Positions 10,141-21,655 of a stretch of 64,000 nt of DNA are shown here, in pieces; the stretch's first letter is position 1, and every line of letters begins with the position of its first letter. The notes below the pieces were generated by a model. It worked only from the letters and a program-made list of their open reading frames with translations, did no database searches and was not told where the DNA came from. The stretch comes from Rhabdophis nuchalis. Lineage: Eukaryota > Chordata > Lepidosauria > Squamata > Natricidae. Location of the stretch: assembly GCA_039707465.1 (NCBI GenBank), contig CM077643.1:66404605-66468604 (forward strand). The letters are read 5' to 3'. Made by a program: the position numbers and the translations under genes.

Positions 10141-12250
10141 GGGAATTGCCTTTGGATGATTTACTTTAAGATGGTAACGTTTCCAAAGTAAGATTCATAG
10201 TTTCTTCTTTGGAAAAGTCCCATTCAGACTCCGGAAAGGTTGCCGTAAAGAATAAATGGCAAGTGGATTCTCTCCTTGACATAATTAGGAGAGGGCGGGG
10301 AAAGGAGGTTATTTCACAGTAAAATCAGTCTTGGATGGCAAAGTGGTTCGCGACATGCTCTGTAAGTAAATTAAACCCGCTTAACTTTTTTTCCCCACTT
10401 ACCTTTTCCTTTCTCACTCCCTGTTACTCCTTTTAATCTCTACCTGGCTAAAAGATCTTTTCCAAAGTAATCTCTTCATCTGCATAATATGTCTCACAAA
10501 CGACAGAAAAGAGATGAAGCATCTTTGTGTAGTAAACTAAATTGAGTTATGTATGCAGAGATTTTCCTAGACAGTTATAGTGCTTTGCATTCCCAGTGGT
10601 CTCTTATTAATTCTAATGCTAAGCACCAGTGAGAGGAAAAAACCTAATCTCCAGTGTTTTATAGGGTGCATTTGATTTGTGGATTAAGATTAAAATAGTT
10701 TCTTCTATATTGGCACATCCCATTCTTAACAAAATAACATTAACATTTTCTCTTGTTCTTTTGCTTCAAAATGGATTGCAGTGAAATGAACGTTTAACAT
10801 AATTTTGTCCCCCCCCCCTTTTATTTTTGAAAGAAAAATATGTAAACTGAAGAAGGGAGATTTTTCTGTTCATATATGATACTTCCCACTTGTTTTATTA
10901 CAGTACAGAATCCTTATGCAATCCAATCTGAAAATGTTATATGGGAAATAGTGCTGGTTATACTTTGCATATTAAAACAAATAGGATAAAATAGATTCTT
11001 GTAAAGAGTTCTAGGACTGCTATGATTTCAACATACATTTCATTGGATTTACAAGTGTGTATACCCTAACTATGCAGAATGGAGAGTATTTGAAATAGGC
11101 GAATATGGCGAGGTCTAACATGACAGCAGCTGGTAGCAGAAAATAACAGCTGCTAAACAAAACTGGTTGTGCTGTGTTAGCAAGAATTGTGCTTGGCTAG
11201 CGTGGAAACTTGTTGAATAGGATTGAAGCATGATACCTTCTCCACCCATCCGCTGGCATTTTCTAATTGACTTGCTGTAATATGACTGCATTCTCTGTGG
11301 CTCATTTTTGGAAAGTTACAAAGATTAGAAAGATACATTTTAAAATGTTCCGGTCCTCTGATTTTTCAGAAGTGTAAAAATAGGATTCATTGTCAGGAAA
11401 ATTCACATTTTAAAAATATTCTAAGTCAAATGTTGATATGTCCATACAAAAACATCAGTCTAATAAAGAATGAATCCAATAGAAAATGAAACATGACACA
11501 CAATCCAGCCAAAATAAGTGTGTTATGGCAATACATTGAATTCAGTGAAATAGTGGTGGAGACTGATCTTGTCCATACTCATTCAAAAGTGAGTCCCAGT
11601 AATTTAAAATAGATCTTAGTATCATATTAAACATGGATACAACTATAGGCTTAAGCATGTGCTTAAAGTTTCTAAATGAGAACATTAGAGCATTAGAGTA
11701 TTTGTTGGCATATGTAATATGATATAAGGAATAATTGACGAAACTGTAGAATTTCATGCATTAATAATTGTATATGTGGTTAGAGAAGTATGGTGAAAAG
11801 TTATACTTCAAGCATATTTGTAAAACAGTTTATTCAATATATAATTAAAACTTGTATGTTGCAATATGGTACTTGCATCTATACAGAATATATAGTTTGT
11901 TCTGTACTGAGGTTGAAAATTAATATGATGGGGAATGACAGAAGTTTAAAAGATGAACATGGTGTGGTTTTTAATACAGTAGTAGGAACATAGTCAGAGG
12001 ACTATCATTTATACATCCAATTATAATACTTCTAAGGTCAGTATTGGAGCTTCTGATAGTTGGTAGTGCTGTGGGTTACTCTGGAATGGATCCATGCCTT
12101 GCTCATCTTGAATAAGAAGTAAACAGAGGTCCAAATTGTAAAAAAATTGTTAACATTTCCTTTAATGAGATAAAAAAATGTAACTTTCTCTAATAATAGC
12201 ATTAGTAGTGTTCACAACAGCATTAGTAGGTTCAACAGTGTAGTAGCAAA
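10141..12250. other. PTPN21 intron 1, no recognised feature
   Basis: AT-rich sequence with short homopolymer runs. Open frames are short and have no recognisable motif. No repeat family was identified with confidence. Confidence 0.5.
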
Positions 12251-12264
12251 CTGTCTTCAACAGA

Positions 12265-12425
12265 CTATAGTAAACAAACAAGTTGGACTGCTCAATGAGA
12301 CCTAGATAATTCCATGAATGCAACTGAAAAAAGTTCATCATGACCTGTTAACCAGGTGTGAGATTCATCCTGATGATGTCCTTGAATTACTCATGAGCAG
12401 TCCAACTTGTTTGTTGTTTGAAGAC
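12265..12425. repeat. Inverted repeat of about 27 bp with 100-bp spacer
   Basis: The left arm, AAACAAACAAGTTGGACTGC continuing TCA, is matched in reverse complement by TGAGCAGTCCAACTTGTTTG near 12392-12417. It is probably a fold-back relic of a DNA element; the termini are not defined. Confidence 0.6.
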
Positions 12426-12429
12426 ATTT

Positions 12430-13140
12430 CAAGTATATTTTCTACTTGCTTCTCTTTTTAAATTTAAAAAAAAAACTTTCTCTCATGAATACTATAAGGA
12501 AAGGTGTGATAGTTGCAAATAGGTCCCATGAAAGCACTAAATTTCACTTCCTTAAAATAATCTTGCTCTATAATAGTCATAAATGTAGTTGCCCTTGATT
12601 GAATGAGTTATGAATTACGGAAGTAACATAGTAGTACATGTTACTACTTTATGAATAAAATCCAATTTCTAGATTGTTTTCAGATTTAGCATAACATTAA
12701 TAGTTAAGGTTCATATATCACACTAGGTATAATATTTACATCACCAGAACAGTAATATGACATATGTATGTAATATAATGGAATTACAACGCATTAACCT
12801 GAACAGTTTAGCATAGAGGTGTACGATTGGGCCCTCCCAAAAGTCTTGGATATGACACACACAGGGATCTCTCTTATGTTAGGAGTAAAAATGAACAAAT
12901 ACATTGGATAATAATATTTGCTTATTTTAATGAAGATTCAATTATAATCAATATTATTAATAAACAAATACTTAATGCAATTAAATATACATTGAATTGA
13001 ATTTTGTCCATCAGTACTTTTGAGAGTATGGCCTCTGACACAGCATCAAAGATCAGGTGAGATCTCTGGCCTACAAAAAGTTGGACCTTTGTGGGTATGC
13101 ACATTATATAATGATTATATATCAAACATGTTGCATCTAA
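12430..13140. other. PTPN21 intron 1, no recognised feature
   Basis: AT-rich sequence; nothing supported. Confidence 0.45.
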
Positions 13141-13144
13141 TGGG

Positions 13145-13440
13145 ACTTAGGTAAGATTCCTTCTCAGTAGTTGCCCCTGCCCTTTGCAACACCCTTCCGC
13201 CTCAGAATCAGAAAGCCCCGAGCCTTCCAATAAGGCTAAGCCTTGAAGACCTGGCTTGTCCCACAAGTATTAGGTAGTATGTGGTTGAACCTCACAAAAA
13301 TTGTTCGTTGGATGTGAGGGAGGTGTTGCTTTATGGAATTTTTTGTTTTGTTTTTATGTGCTATGTTGTTTCAGGTGTGTGTGTGTGTGTGTGTGTAGTC
13401 TTATAGTTTATAATAAACATGTTATGGCTTAGTGATTCTT
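13145..13440 (+). mobile_element. CR1-type LINE 3' end
   Basis: A decayed ORF2 C-terminus (reading LPPQNQKAPSLPIRLSLEDL at about 13190-13250) is followed by a 3' UTR with a (GT)n tract at 13374-13396. Confidence 0.65.
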
Positions 13441-13699
13441 CTGAGTGCAGTCAATTCCTTATTGAAGACATATTTTGCATAGGATTATCAGTGAACCATA
13501 TTGAACAATGTCCTAGTGTGAATATTATTTATGTTATAATCTCGAGGAACATGCAGAATTAATGGTATATTCTTCTGTTGGTTTAATTATTGAAATATGT
13601 GCAACATGTTCATCTATTGCCGATATTGCTATGATTTTCATTATAGATTGGTGCTAGTAAAGATTTATAATAAATCTTTCTAATACAATATTTTCCTGG

Positions 13700-14220
13700 T
13701 GTTTATTTATTACTGAGGCTCTCTATGCAGTTTACAATAACACACACTCAAAAAGAAAACAAATTAAAACATATGCAAATAAAAATAGAAATAAAACCAT
13801 TGTACTATGGCCCTGGAAAGACAGTTGTCAAAATCTGAAGCAATATAAATTAAAATATGATTAAAGGGCTTGGAAAAATGAAAATGTATTCAGTTGAAAA
13901 GACTACTAATGTGGGCACTAGTCAAACTTCTTTGGGGAAAGTATTCCATAAATAGGGTGACATCACAAAAATGCTTTCTTTTGTAGAAGCTTATCTCACC
14001 TTCCTTGGTGGTGGTATATGAAAAAAGACCTCATTAGAAGACCTTAAGGTTCAGGTAGCTACATATGGGAGAAATTGCTCCTTCGGATACTCTAGTCTTA
14101 AGCCTTTTATGGTTTTAAAGATGAAAAACAGCACTTTGAATTGGGCTCAGAACAAACTGGCAAGCAGCATATATGGAGAACTACTGGCATAATAGATGCA
14201 TATCACCCAATCTCAGTGAG
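13700..14220 (-). mobile_element. Old CR1-type LINE relic
   Basis: On the plus strand it shows the reversed CR1 order: tail-like TTTATTTATTACTGAGGCTC, then TTTTAAAGATGAAAAACAGC and TTTGAATTGGGCTCAGAACA, a decayed form of the segment that is clearer at 44770-44840. It is heavily diverged. Confidence 0.5.
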
Positions 14221-14454
14221 CACGTAAGCTGCTCTATTTTGAACCAAGTTTCTGGAGAATATTTTAAAGCAGCCTCTTTAATGCATTGTAATAATTCAGT
14301 TGAGGAATTAAACATGAATAACTGTTGCAAGACCATCTTTTTCCAGGTAAAAGAAGAGCTAGAAAGATTATTAGTGGCTTGGAGGCGAAAACATATGCAG
14401 AATGTTTTCAGGAATTACGTATGTTTGTTTAATGAAAAGAAGGGACTAGCAATA

Positions 14455-14560
14455 ATACAATAATACAATAATACAATAGCAGAGTTGGAAGGGACCTTGT
14501 AGGTCTTCTAGTCCAACCCCCTGCGTGGGCAGGAACAACCCCCTGCGTGGGCAGCAGTTT
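14455..14560 (-). mobile_element. CR1 3' end (reverse)
   Basis: ACAATA repeats are followed by GCAGAGTTGGAAGGGACCTT and GGTCTTCTAGTCCAACCCCC, the reverse of the classic CR1 3' terminus. A 17-18-bp piece around CCCCTGCGTGGGCAG is repeated in tandem at about 14518-14553. Confidence 0.75.
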
Positions 14561-14574
14561 TCCAATATCTTAAG

Positions 14575-14830
14575 GGTTGCCGCAAAGAAGAGAGGGTCAT
14601 ACTTTTTTCCAGAGCACTTGAAGGCAGAGCAAGAAGCAACGGATGAAAACTAATCAAGAAGAGAACAACCTAGAAATAAAAAGAAATTTCCTGACAGAGC
14701 AATTAATCAGTGGAACAGCTAGCCTTCAGAAGTTGTGGATGCTCCATCACTGGAGGTTTTTAAGAAGACTATGTACAACCACTTTTCTGACATGGTATAG
14801 GGTCTCTTAAGATACAATAAAGCTCCCAAA
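14575..14830 (+). mobile_element. CR1 fragment (forward)
   Basis: It contains CAATTAATCAGTGGAACAGC, GTTGTGGATGCTCCATCACT and GGAGGTTTTTAAGAAGAC, the region just before the CR1 3' end. It runs opposite to the adjacent 14455-14560 copy. Confidence 0.65.
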
Positions 14831-15382
14831 CTTTATTCTATTTACTTTTGCTTACCTAGTTAAGAAACTGGGCTTTCTTGATAGTGACCTTACTAAACTT
14901 CAGCTAAATATATTTTTATTGATCGATTTAAACAATTCATAATAGTTGCCCATTTCACAGTGACCCTGAATGGTAAAAACAAAATAAGAACAACGTAAAA
15001 TGAATACCCAGAATAAACAGTGTGTAAGGACTAAAATCATCCCATGTCTAGTCCAAAGACTGGAGCTCACAAATTCTAAACCCTTCTAATCTTCCAATCC
15101 AAAACCTGAGACAACAGTTAGGTCTCTAGTGCCTTATGAAAGACCAACAGGGTCAAGATGATTCTCAATCTCCGTGAAAGTGACATCCTATTGATTGTTA
15201 GTAAAAGGAAATGTATCATTAAGCAAGGAATTGCTGTAAAAACATTCCATCTGAGTCTTGCTACAGTTACAATGAACTTGTTACAAACTTTCACTCCTTT
15301 CACCGCTGCCAGTAAGGCGGAAAGATGGCGCTTCTTTGTTGCCAGAAGAGAAAGTTCTTTGATTATAAACATTCCTCTAGCT

Positions 15383-15517
15383 CAGGGGTCTGCAAAGTTG
15401 GCTCTTTTAAGACTGGTGGACTTCAACTCCCAGAATTCCCCAGCCAGCTATGCTGGCTGGGGAACTCTGGGAGTTGAAGTCCACCAGTCTTAAAAGAGCC
15501 AACTTTGCAGACCCCTG
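15383..15517. mobile_element. Palindromic hAT MITE (135 bp) with intact TSD
   Basis: Its ends are CAGGGGTCTGCAAAG and CTTTGCAGACCCCTG. The two halves are almost perfect inverted copies meeting near CTATGCTGG. A perfect 8-bp target-site duplication, CTCTAGCT, flanks it at 15075+300 to 15382 (that is, 15375-15382) and 15518-15525. It is the clearest hAT signature in the window and probably a recent insertion. Confidence 0.9.
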
Positions 15518-15945
15518 CTCTAGCTTAACAAGATAAGCAAGAATAACATAAAATATACCGTATTTATTCGAGTATAACGCACAAAATTTAGTACCAAAAA
15601 AAGAACTCAAAGTTTGGGTGCGCGTTATAAACGAGGGCTGGCTGGGGTGGGTCCGGGTTTCTGCAAAAGTTGCGCTGCCCGCGCAGCCCTTTGCCCTGCG
15701 ACGTTGACGAAGCGCCCGCCGTTTCTCGGGCAGGCGCCCCCGCCGGCGGGCTGGTGAGGGTGGAACGGCGGGGAGCGTGGCGGCGGCGGCGGCGGGTCCG
15801 GACCCCGAGAGGCGACCGACGAATAAGACGGAGAAGCGGAGCGGCTGGCTGCGGGGCTGCTGGCTTCGGGAAGCGTCCCGAGAAGCAGAAGCGCCGAGCC
15901 CAGAAAGAAACGGGCGAAAGTCATGCTGGCAGCCGTGTGCGGTTT

Positions 15946-16114
15946 GCTCCATCGCCCCTCAGCTGCCGGCCGGGAAGGCAACTCCTCCCCCCCGCCTTCG
16001 CTTCCACACACACACCCGTCCCCCTCACTCGCTCCATCGCCCCTCAGCTGCCGGCCGGGAAGGCAACTCCTCCCCCCGCCTTCGCTTCCACACACACACC
16101 CATCCCCCTCACTC
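15946..16114. repeat. 84-bp tandem duplication
   Basis: Two adjacent copies of a unit beginning CTCCATCGCCCCTCAGCTGC and ending CCCCTCACTC, at about 15947-16030 and 16031-16114, are nearly identical. They lie inside the GC-rich body of the DNA element. Confidence 0.85.
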
Positions 16115-16210
16115 GCAGAGCTCTCGCCGCCACCCGACCCGCCCTCCCTCCGGCCTTCTTAAGAGGCTCACTGTAAGCATTGCTGTTTTGCTGTTTTGCA
16201 CAATTCAGTG

Positions 16211-18205
16211 TTCTTCATTTTTTTTTTTTTATTGAAAAAGTTTTATTGGTTTTACATTTTTCCATAGGATGGGGTAAGGGATACAAAGAAATTTTGAGAG
16301 CATTCACGTCAAAGTCGTCGGCCCTTCCGGGACTTCAAAATACATTGATAACAATAAAAAAACATTTTCCGTAACACTGCAAAGTGAAAGCAAGTACATA
16401 TACCTAAGTTCTCAGTTCTATGCTGTCAGTCATTTACAAAAATCCAAATACAGATATTATGCAATATTATTCAGAAAAATCAAGGCAAAGTTATTTTTTA
16501 GATCTAAGTCTCTTGGCAATTGTGTCTTCAACCTCTTCCTCCAGGCCCCCAGCGGGCGGGGCCGTGGCCCCCCCTGCCCCCCCTGAATCTTCCCCCAGGA
16601 CAGAGGAGTGTTTTTTGAAAAAGGCTTCCGCCTCGGCAACTGTTTTAATCCACACTCTTCCTCCTTCCCAGAACACCAGCATCCCTTCGGGTGTCACCCA
16701 CTTGAACCAAATCCCGTGATCAAACAATGTTTTAGACAAGAAGGAAAATTTCCTTCTTGCATCTCTAATCTTTCTTGGGATCTGCTTCAAGATAGCAACC
16801 TCTTTTTGTTGGTAAATTAACGGACTTCCTCTCTGCACTTTCAGGATTTCCTCTCTGGTTGACCTTCTAACAAATTTCACATGTATCTCTCTAGGTACTT
16901 CATTTATCCTGGCATATGCTGAGTTTATTCTGTAGGCTAGGTCAATGTCCCCCCTGATCTCATCCTTAGGTTTATGTAAATAGTCTGCTATAATTGTGCT
17001 CATGAGATCAGGGAGGCATTCACCAGGTTCCTCAAAAACATTCTGAAATCTCAAAAAATATGTCATTCTTTCCATATCAATCCTAGACACATGCTCATTT
17101 ATTTCCACAACCTCATTAGTAACATTTTTAATCTCTCCCTTAGCCCCCGCCAGCCCCCCTTCCAATTCTTCATTCTTCTGTGTGTTTTCCAGCGCTTGTT
17201 TCCGTGTGTCCAATAACTCCTTCTTAAAGTTAATATTTTCTGCCCTCTGGGCCTTAATTTCTTGTACCAAAGTTTGTATAACAGATTCAAAAGAAGCCAT
17301 CCTTTGTTCTAAGCTTGCCAGTGCTGTTTCTTGTGCCATGATTAGCTGTTAAAATCAATGCCACTAAAATGGCGTTTTCTGGGTGAGGCTGATGAGGCAG
17401 ATCAGGAGCCAAAAGTTCCGTTCAGGGTTGTAAAGTTGCAAAGTTCAGGAACCAAGAGAGAAACAATTTTCCAACTCAATAAGTATAATAGCGAAGGTAC
17501 TCCAGAAAAGAAATCACAAATCCAAAAAGAAAAAATTCTTCATTAATAACCAGAGGAAGTCCAAATTGCAAAGAGACGCTGGGAATTTTCCATAAGTGAA
17601 ATAGTCAGTCAGGAACAAAGAGAAGCCATCCTCCACCGCCCAAGCTCAAAGCCCGGAGGAGAGAGTGGTAAAATAATTTGTTTCAGCCAGACCTAGAGAC
17701 ATTGTTGCAAGCAAACCGCAGATCACTTTCCCTTGCTGCAAACAGTCAGGATTAAAGATTTCCGCTTCCTCGCCGCGAGGAGCCATTTTCAAGTGCCGCT
17801 TGAGTCCGAGTTTTTTTTTTTACAAACAAACACCCCCCTCCCAGTCCTTTCAGCCCGGCTGACAGCAGAAAAAAAAGTTTTAAATCACTCACTCTCCCCC
17901 TCGCAGCTGAAGCCCCGAGAAGCCTTCCGACTCATTCGATCAACTCTCTCCATGATCGCGAATGGCGCCGTCTGCCTTTGGCGAAGGGAAAACCCCCCGC
18001 AGCATGTTCTCCTTCACCTAAGCCGAGGACAAGGGTCGCTTCCCCCACCGCCGTGGGGGGGAGCGTCCCAGGCGAGCCGGCTTTACGGGAGACCCCCAAA
18101 AACGGGGCGTCTCGCCCCCGTGGGGGGGCAGAAAAAGCAACAAAACGGCGAGCGAGCACTAGGCTTGCCCGTCGCCGCTGGAGCCGGAACCGGAAGTCAT
18201 TTTTA
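16211..18205 (-). mobile_element. ORF1-only L1-type element (HAL1-like), copy 1
   Basis: Read on the minus strand, it has a GC-rich 5' region (about 18205 to 17340), an intact ORF1 (17339-16491), a 3' UTR of about 280 bases with AATAAA, and a poly(A) tail seen as the T run at about 16219-16231. There is no ORF2 between ORF1 and the tail. That is the half-L1 architecture, described by name in mammals. The exact 5' limit and target-site duplication were not resolved. Confidence 0.65.
16491..17339 (-). CDS. L1 ORF1-like protein (282 aa), open
   Basis: An uninterrupted 282-codon frame starts at the ATG at 17339 and ends in TAA. Residues 1 to about 95 are a heptad-rich coiled coil. A segment reading ERMTYFLRFQNV (about 94-105) begins an RRM-like domain, and REIHVKFVRRSTREEIL and WFKWVTPEGM belong to the C-terminal domain. 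This order is that of L1 ORF1p (Transposase_22), a trimeric RNA-binding chaperone needed for L1 retrotransposition. The tail is acidic and glycine-rich and ends in RLRSKK. The absence of stops suggests recent insertion or constraint. There is no evidence that it serves the host. Confidence 0.8.
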   Translation of the reverse strand: MAQETALASLEQRMASFESVIQTLVQEIKAQRAENINFKKELLDTRKQALENTQKNEELEGGLAGAKGEIKNVTNEVVEINEHVSRIDMERMTYFLRFQNVFEEPGECLPDLMSTIIADYLHKPKDEIRGDIDLAYRINSAYARINEVPREIHVKFVRRSTREEILKVQRGSPLIYQQKEVAILKQIPRKIRDARRKFSFLSKTLFDHGIWFKWVTPEGMLVFWEGGRVWIKTVAEAEAFFKKHSSVLGEDSGGAGGATAPPAGGLEEEVEDTIAKRLRSKK

Positions 18206-18361
18206 TTGATATATCACTTACAATGCTTGGTCTGAGCCGAGAAAAAGTGAAACAAAATTTTATACCGATTTTTAATCGAAAATTAGGGGGTGCGCGTTAT
18301 ACACGTGTGCGCGTTATACTCGAATAAATACAGTATATAAAAAAGCCTACTCTAGTGACTT

Positions 18362-19772
18362 TCAGTGTTCTCTCCTATTGTGAAACCTTCTGTTTTTTTT
18401 CTTTTGGACAATACAATTTAATTTCTCTGGACTTTCTAAAAACAATTTGAACTTTAACAAGGCTTTGTCTTTGTCTCGGACTTCACGGACTGTCTGCCCA
18501 CCGACGCCATTTTTTAAAAATTTCTTTTCATAAAGACTTAAAACCTTAATTATGGCACCAAGAAAGCCTCCACCTGGCAAATCATTTTCAGCACCATCGT
18601 CTACAAAACCTAGTCCTACTTTACAGACAAAAATCACTACAATGCTGCAGAAGGAAACAGAAGCAGAGGAACCTAAATCAACATCGGTAGACGAGATGTT
18701 TCAGAAAATAATGAATGAAATACAACAAATTTGGAAAGACAACTTAAGCCCAAGACTGGAATTGTTGGAGGCACAAAGAGAAATAACAAATAATAAGCAA
18801 AAGATTGAGGGGTTGGAGGGAGGGGCAGTTGGGATGAAGAAAGAGATAAAAGACTTTAAAAAAGAACTTACAGATGTTACTGATCATATGTCTAGAATTG
18901 ATTTTGAACGTATGTCTTTTTTTTTAAGATTTCAAAATGTCCCAGAGTCAGATACAGAGAATTTAAAAGATTTTATGGCTACGATCGTAGCGGATTATAC
19001 AAAAAAAAAAAAAAGAACACATCTGGGGGGACATTGATCTGATATACAGAATCAATTCAGCATATGCCAGGATAAATAATGTACCCAGAGAGATACACAT
19101 TAAATTTATAAGAAGGTCAACAAGGGATGAGATCCTGAGAGCACAAAGAGGGGGGCCTTTGATATATCAGCAAAACGAGATAGCCATATTGAAGCAAATC
19201 CCGAAAAAAATCTGAGATATAAGAAGGAAATATTCTTTCTTATCTAAAAAATTACATAACAAGGGGGTTTGGTTCAAATGGCTGATGCCTGAAGGAATGT
19301 CGGTGTTCTGGGAGGAGGAAGAGTTAGAATGAAAACAGTAGAAGAGGCGGAGGCCTTTCTTAAAAAAACACTCCTCAATCCTAGATGACGAAGATACGGG
19401 AACGGGAGGGGCCGTGGCTCTGCCTGCTGGTAGGGTGGAAGAAGAAGAAACAATAGCAAAGAAACTCAGATCACAAAAATGATTTCTTTCTGTGTGTTTT
19501 TTTTTAATGTACGGTAATTCCTGTAAGGATGTTAATAGAAACAAAATAACTGAATGTATGAAATTTCTGATTATGAAACGTATGACTTGAAACGTATGTA
19601 CCCCTTCCTAATTTTTCTATTTTCCAATGAATTTAACTTCGAAAGAAGACTCGGAGGCGGTCACCAACCCCGATATGGAAGCTCTAAAATATTGTTAAAA
19701 TACCCTATTTACCCCTTTCCTTTTATAAAATTGTAAAACTAATAAAAATTACTTTAAAAAAGAAAAAAGACC
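18362..19772 (+). mobile_element. ORF1-only L1-type element, copy 2
   Basis: It has a 5' UTR (about 18362-18551), a broken ORF1 (18552-19482), a 3' UTR of about 290 bases and an A-rich end near 19740-19772. Again no ORF2 is present. The last part of its 3' UTR resembles that of copy 1 (CCC-rich stretch, then TGTAAAACTAATAAAA). It is opposite in orientation to copy 1 and starts 30 bases beyond the DNA element. Confidence 0.65.
18552..19482 (+). pseudogene. L1 ORF1-like gene, frameshifted
   Basis: It begins MAPRKPPPGKSFSAPSSTKP, with an N-terminal segment unlike that of copy 1, then a coiled coil and MSRIDFERMSFFLRFQNVPE (the RRM start). An expanded A run near 19000-19014 breaks the frame. Downstream, in another frame, are matches to the copy 1 C-terminal domain (RINSAYARI, REIHIKFIRRSTRDEIL, GVWFKWLMPEGM), with stops near 19214 and 19330. 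It ends at TGA 19480-19482. It is older than copy 1. Confidence 0.8.
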
Positions 19773-19929
19773 ATTCTCAATCTCTAATAGTTCAAAGGGC
19801 AAGTGCTATGGCACAGAAAACATGATTCCTAGGCCTCATAATATGTCACTGCTGCTGAATAGACAAGCTCCACTTTGCTAGTTTTGGGGATATGAGTAGA
19901 GATAATTGAAACAAGCAGTCCCACAAATA

Positions 19930-20060
19930 ATGTGGTCCTCTCCTCTGTAGGGCTTTATGGATGATCATCAGCTCCTAAAACTGCACCCAGAAGCCTTCTG
20001 GGAGCCACTGCAGCTCAGAGTAGTACTACATGAGAATATTGCGAAACTCCCAAAACTGCC
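19930..20060 (-). mobile_element. CR1-type LINE relic
   Basis: The phrases AGGGCTTTATGGATGATCAT and CCCAGAAGCCTTCTGGGAGC with GCAGCTCAGAGTAGTA correspond to the reversed CR1 segment seen better at 34600-34690. Confidence 0.45.
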
Positions 20061-20920
20061 TGCCTTAGTGCATTTTGGACTAATTGTACATTCCATATTC
20101 TCTTCAAGGGCAAGTCAGTGTAGTGTATATTCCAAACTCCTAATCCAGAAAACAGCACAATTGTTGTTCAAGAAGAACTTCTTTTTCAATAGGAGCTGTG
20201 GGTCCCGGAAGTCTCATAAATTGCTCATCCAGATCCCCAGAGCCTCCAGACATCAGGAAAAGAACCACAACAACAATATTTGGCTGATTCAAGGCAGATA
20301 TGCATAATGGTGATGCCTCACCCAGAGTCTAAAGGTGACTTCATTCAATGGCTTTATGAAGAAAAGTAGGGAGAGGATAAAGCTGTAAGAATCCCCATTA
20401 AGCGAGTCTTAGGTTCAACCTTTCTGTACTCTTTCCCATCATCATAACTGGAACGGCCCTGGGGTCAATGAAGAAACCATTATAATACTGTACCTCTTAT
20501 AGGAAATACAGGCACATGCTGATCATTCAAATTGATTGCAGATTTCTTTGCCCTGGTGAAAATAATCTGAAAACCAGAGAATGTTGAAAAAATATCATGG
20601 TCTCTTTTACACCATAATCAATAATAAGTTTATATTGGAGAAGAAGGCTGAGTAACTGTAAACCTAGGACAGAATGTTCAAATCTATTCCACTTTCTATT
20701 GAGAGAAAGAATCATTGAAACAATGTAATTGTTTGAAATTTTGAAGGCATGCCTTTTTAGTGGCCTCTGCTGAAGGTCCCTGCTTTTTGGAACAATGCCC
20801 TGATACAGGTGGCTGCAATAACTGAATAAGCCAAATAAATTATAACAAATTATAGTCACGGTCACCATTTTATTGTTTCAGCAGGTATCTTTTAACATAC
20901 AGGTTGCTTTTGTGTTTGTT
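20061..20920. other. PTPN21 intron 1, no recognised feature
   Basis: AT-rich; no supported feature. Confidence 0.4.
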
Positions 20921-20929
20921 GATGATTTT

Positions 20930-21000
20930 TGTATACCATCCAGAATCGTGTGGAGTTGGGCCGACATATAAAAGGCTCTAAATAAATAAATACATTAACC
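20930..21000 (+). mobile_element. CR1/L3-type LINE 3' tail
   Basis: It shows the typical end CCATCCAGAATCGTGTGGAG, then GGGCCGACATATAAA and AATAAATAAATA. Confidence 0.6.
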
Positions 21001-21655
21001 ACCATGCAATATTTATGGAAAGAATAAATGTCCTTAGTAGTTCAGATTGATGGGAGTTTCCATTTAGCCTACTTCATCTAATACATTTTGGTTTATTTCT
21101 TGCTTTTTAAACCAAATGTACATTACATATACAGTACATAAAATACATACAAGAATGGACAGATCACCTTCCTTCCAAAGCACAAGGCTTTCCATAATGA
21201 TTTTGAAAGTTGTCACATGATCACATTATACTGTATGAAATCATAATACTTCAGAAAGCCTGGCATATACCTTTAAAAAAAAAAGTGCAGGTAAGAACAA
21301 TAGGAACTGGGTTCTAATCTAGTGAGACCATTGGAATATGCAAAGTTGAGGCATCTGTCCAGATGGGTTTTTTAAAAAAGTTTTTGAGAGAATGGCTTAT
21401 TTTCTTGCATTTGTTTTCTTGCTCTATGAAACCTGAATAAGTTTTACATACTATTTATTTCGTTCTTCAATTGAAAATATATAGGAAATTTTATCACCAT
21501 TTCTCAATGCTAATACTTTGGGATATGAGTTTGGAAGCTTCATGAAGTCGATAAACCACAATACTATATTAAATGCTTTATACTGAGGTGTTTTATATTT
21601 CTGTTAAACAACCTGTGACCCATTGGATTATCCTTTCATAGATATTTCCTTACCT

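Larger units (their letters stand above)
15558..18333. mobile_element. DNA element with TA-flanked termini, split by an L1 insertion
   Basis: The terminal inverted repeats read CCGTATTTATTCGAGTATAA with CGC on the left and its complement ending ATACAG on the right, with one mismatch in 23, each next to TA. Subterminal GTGCGCGTTATA occurs on both sides. The left GC-rich body is 15558 to about 16200, and the right part is about 18205-18333. An L1-type unit lies between them. No transposase was recognised, so it is nonautonomous. Confidence 0.7.

Noticed and set aside
14173..14463. 96-codon open frame
   Set aside because: It overlaps the old CR1-type relic on the opposite strand and has no recognisable motif.
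15407..15952. 181-codon open frame on the minus strand
   Set aside because: It spans the hAT palindrome and the GC-rich part of another transposon; low-complexity composition, no domain.
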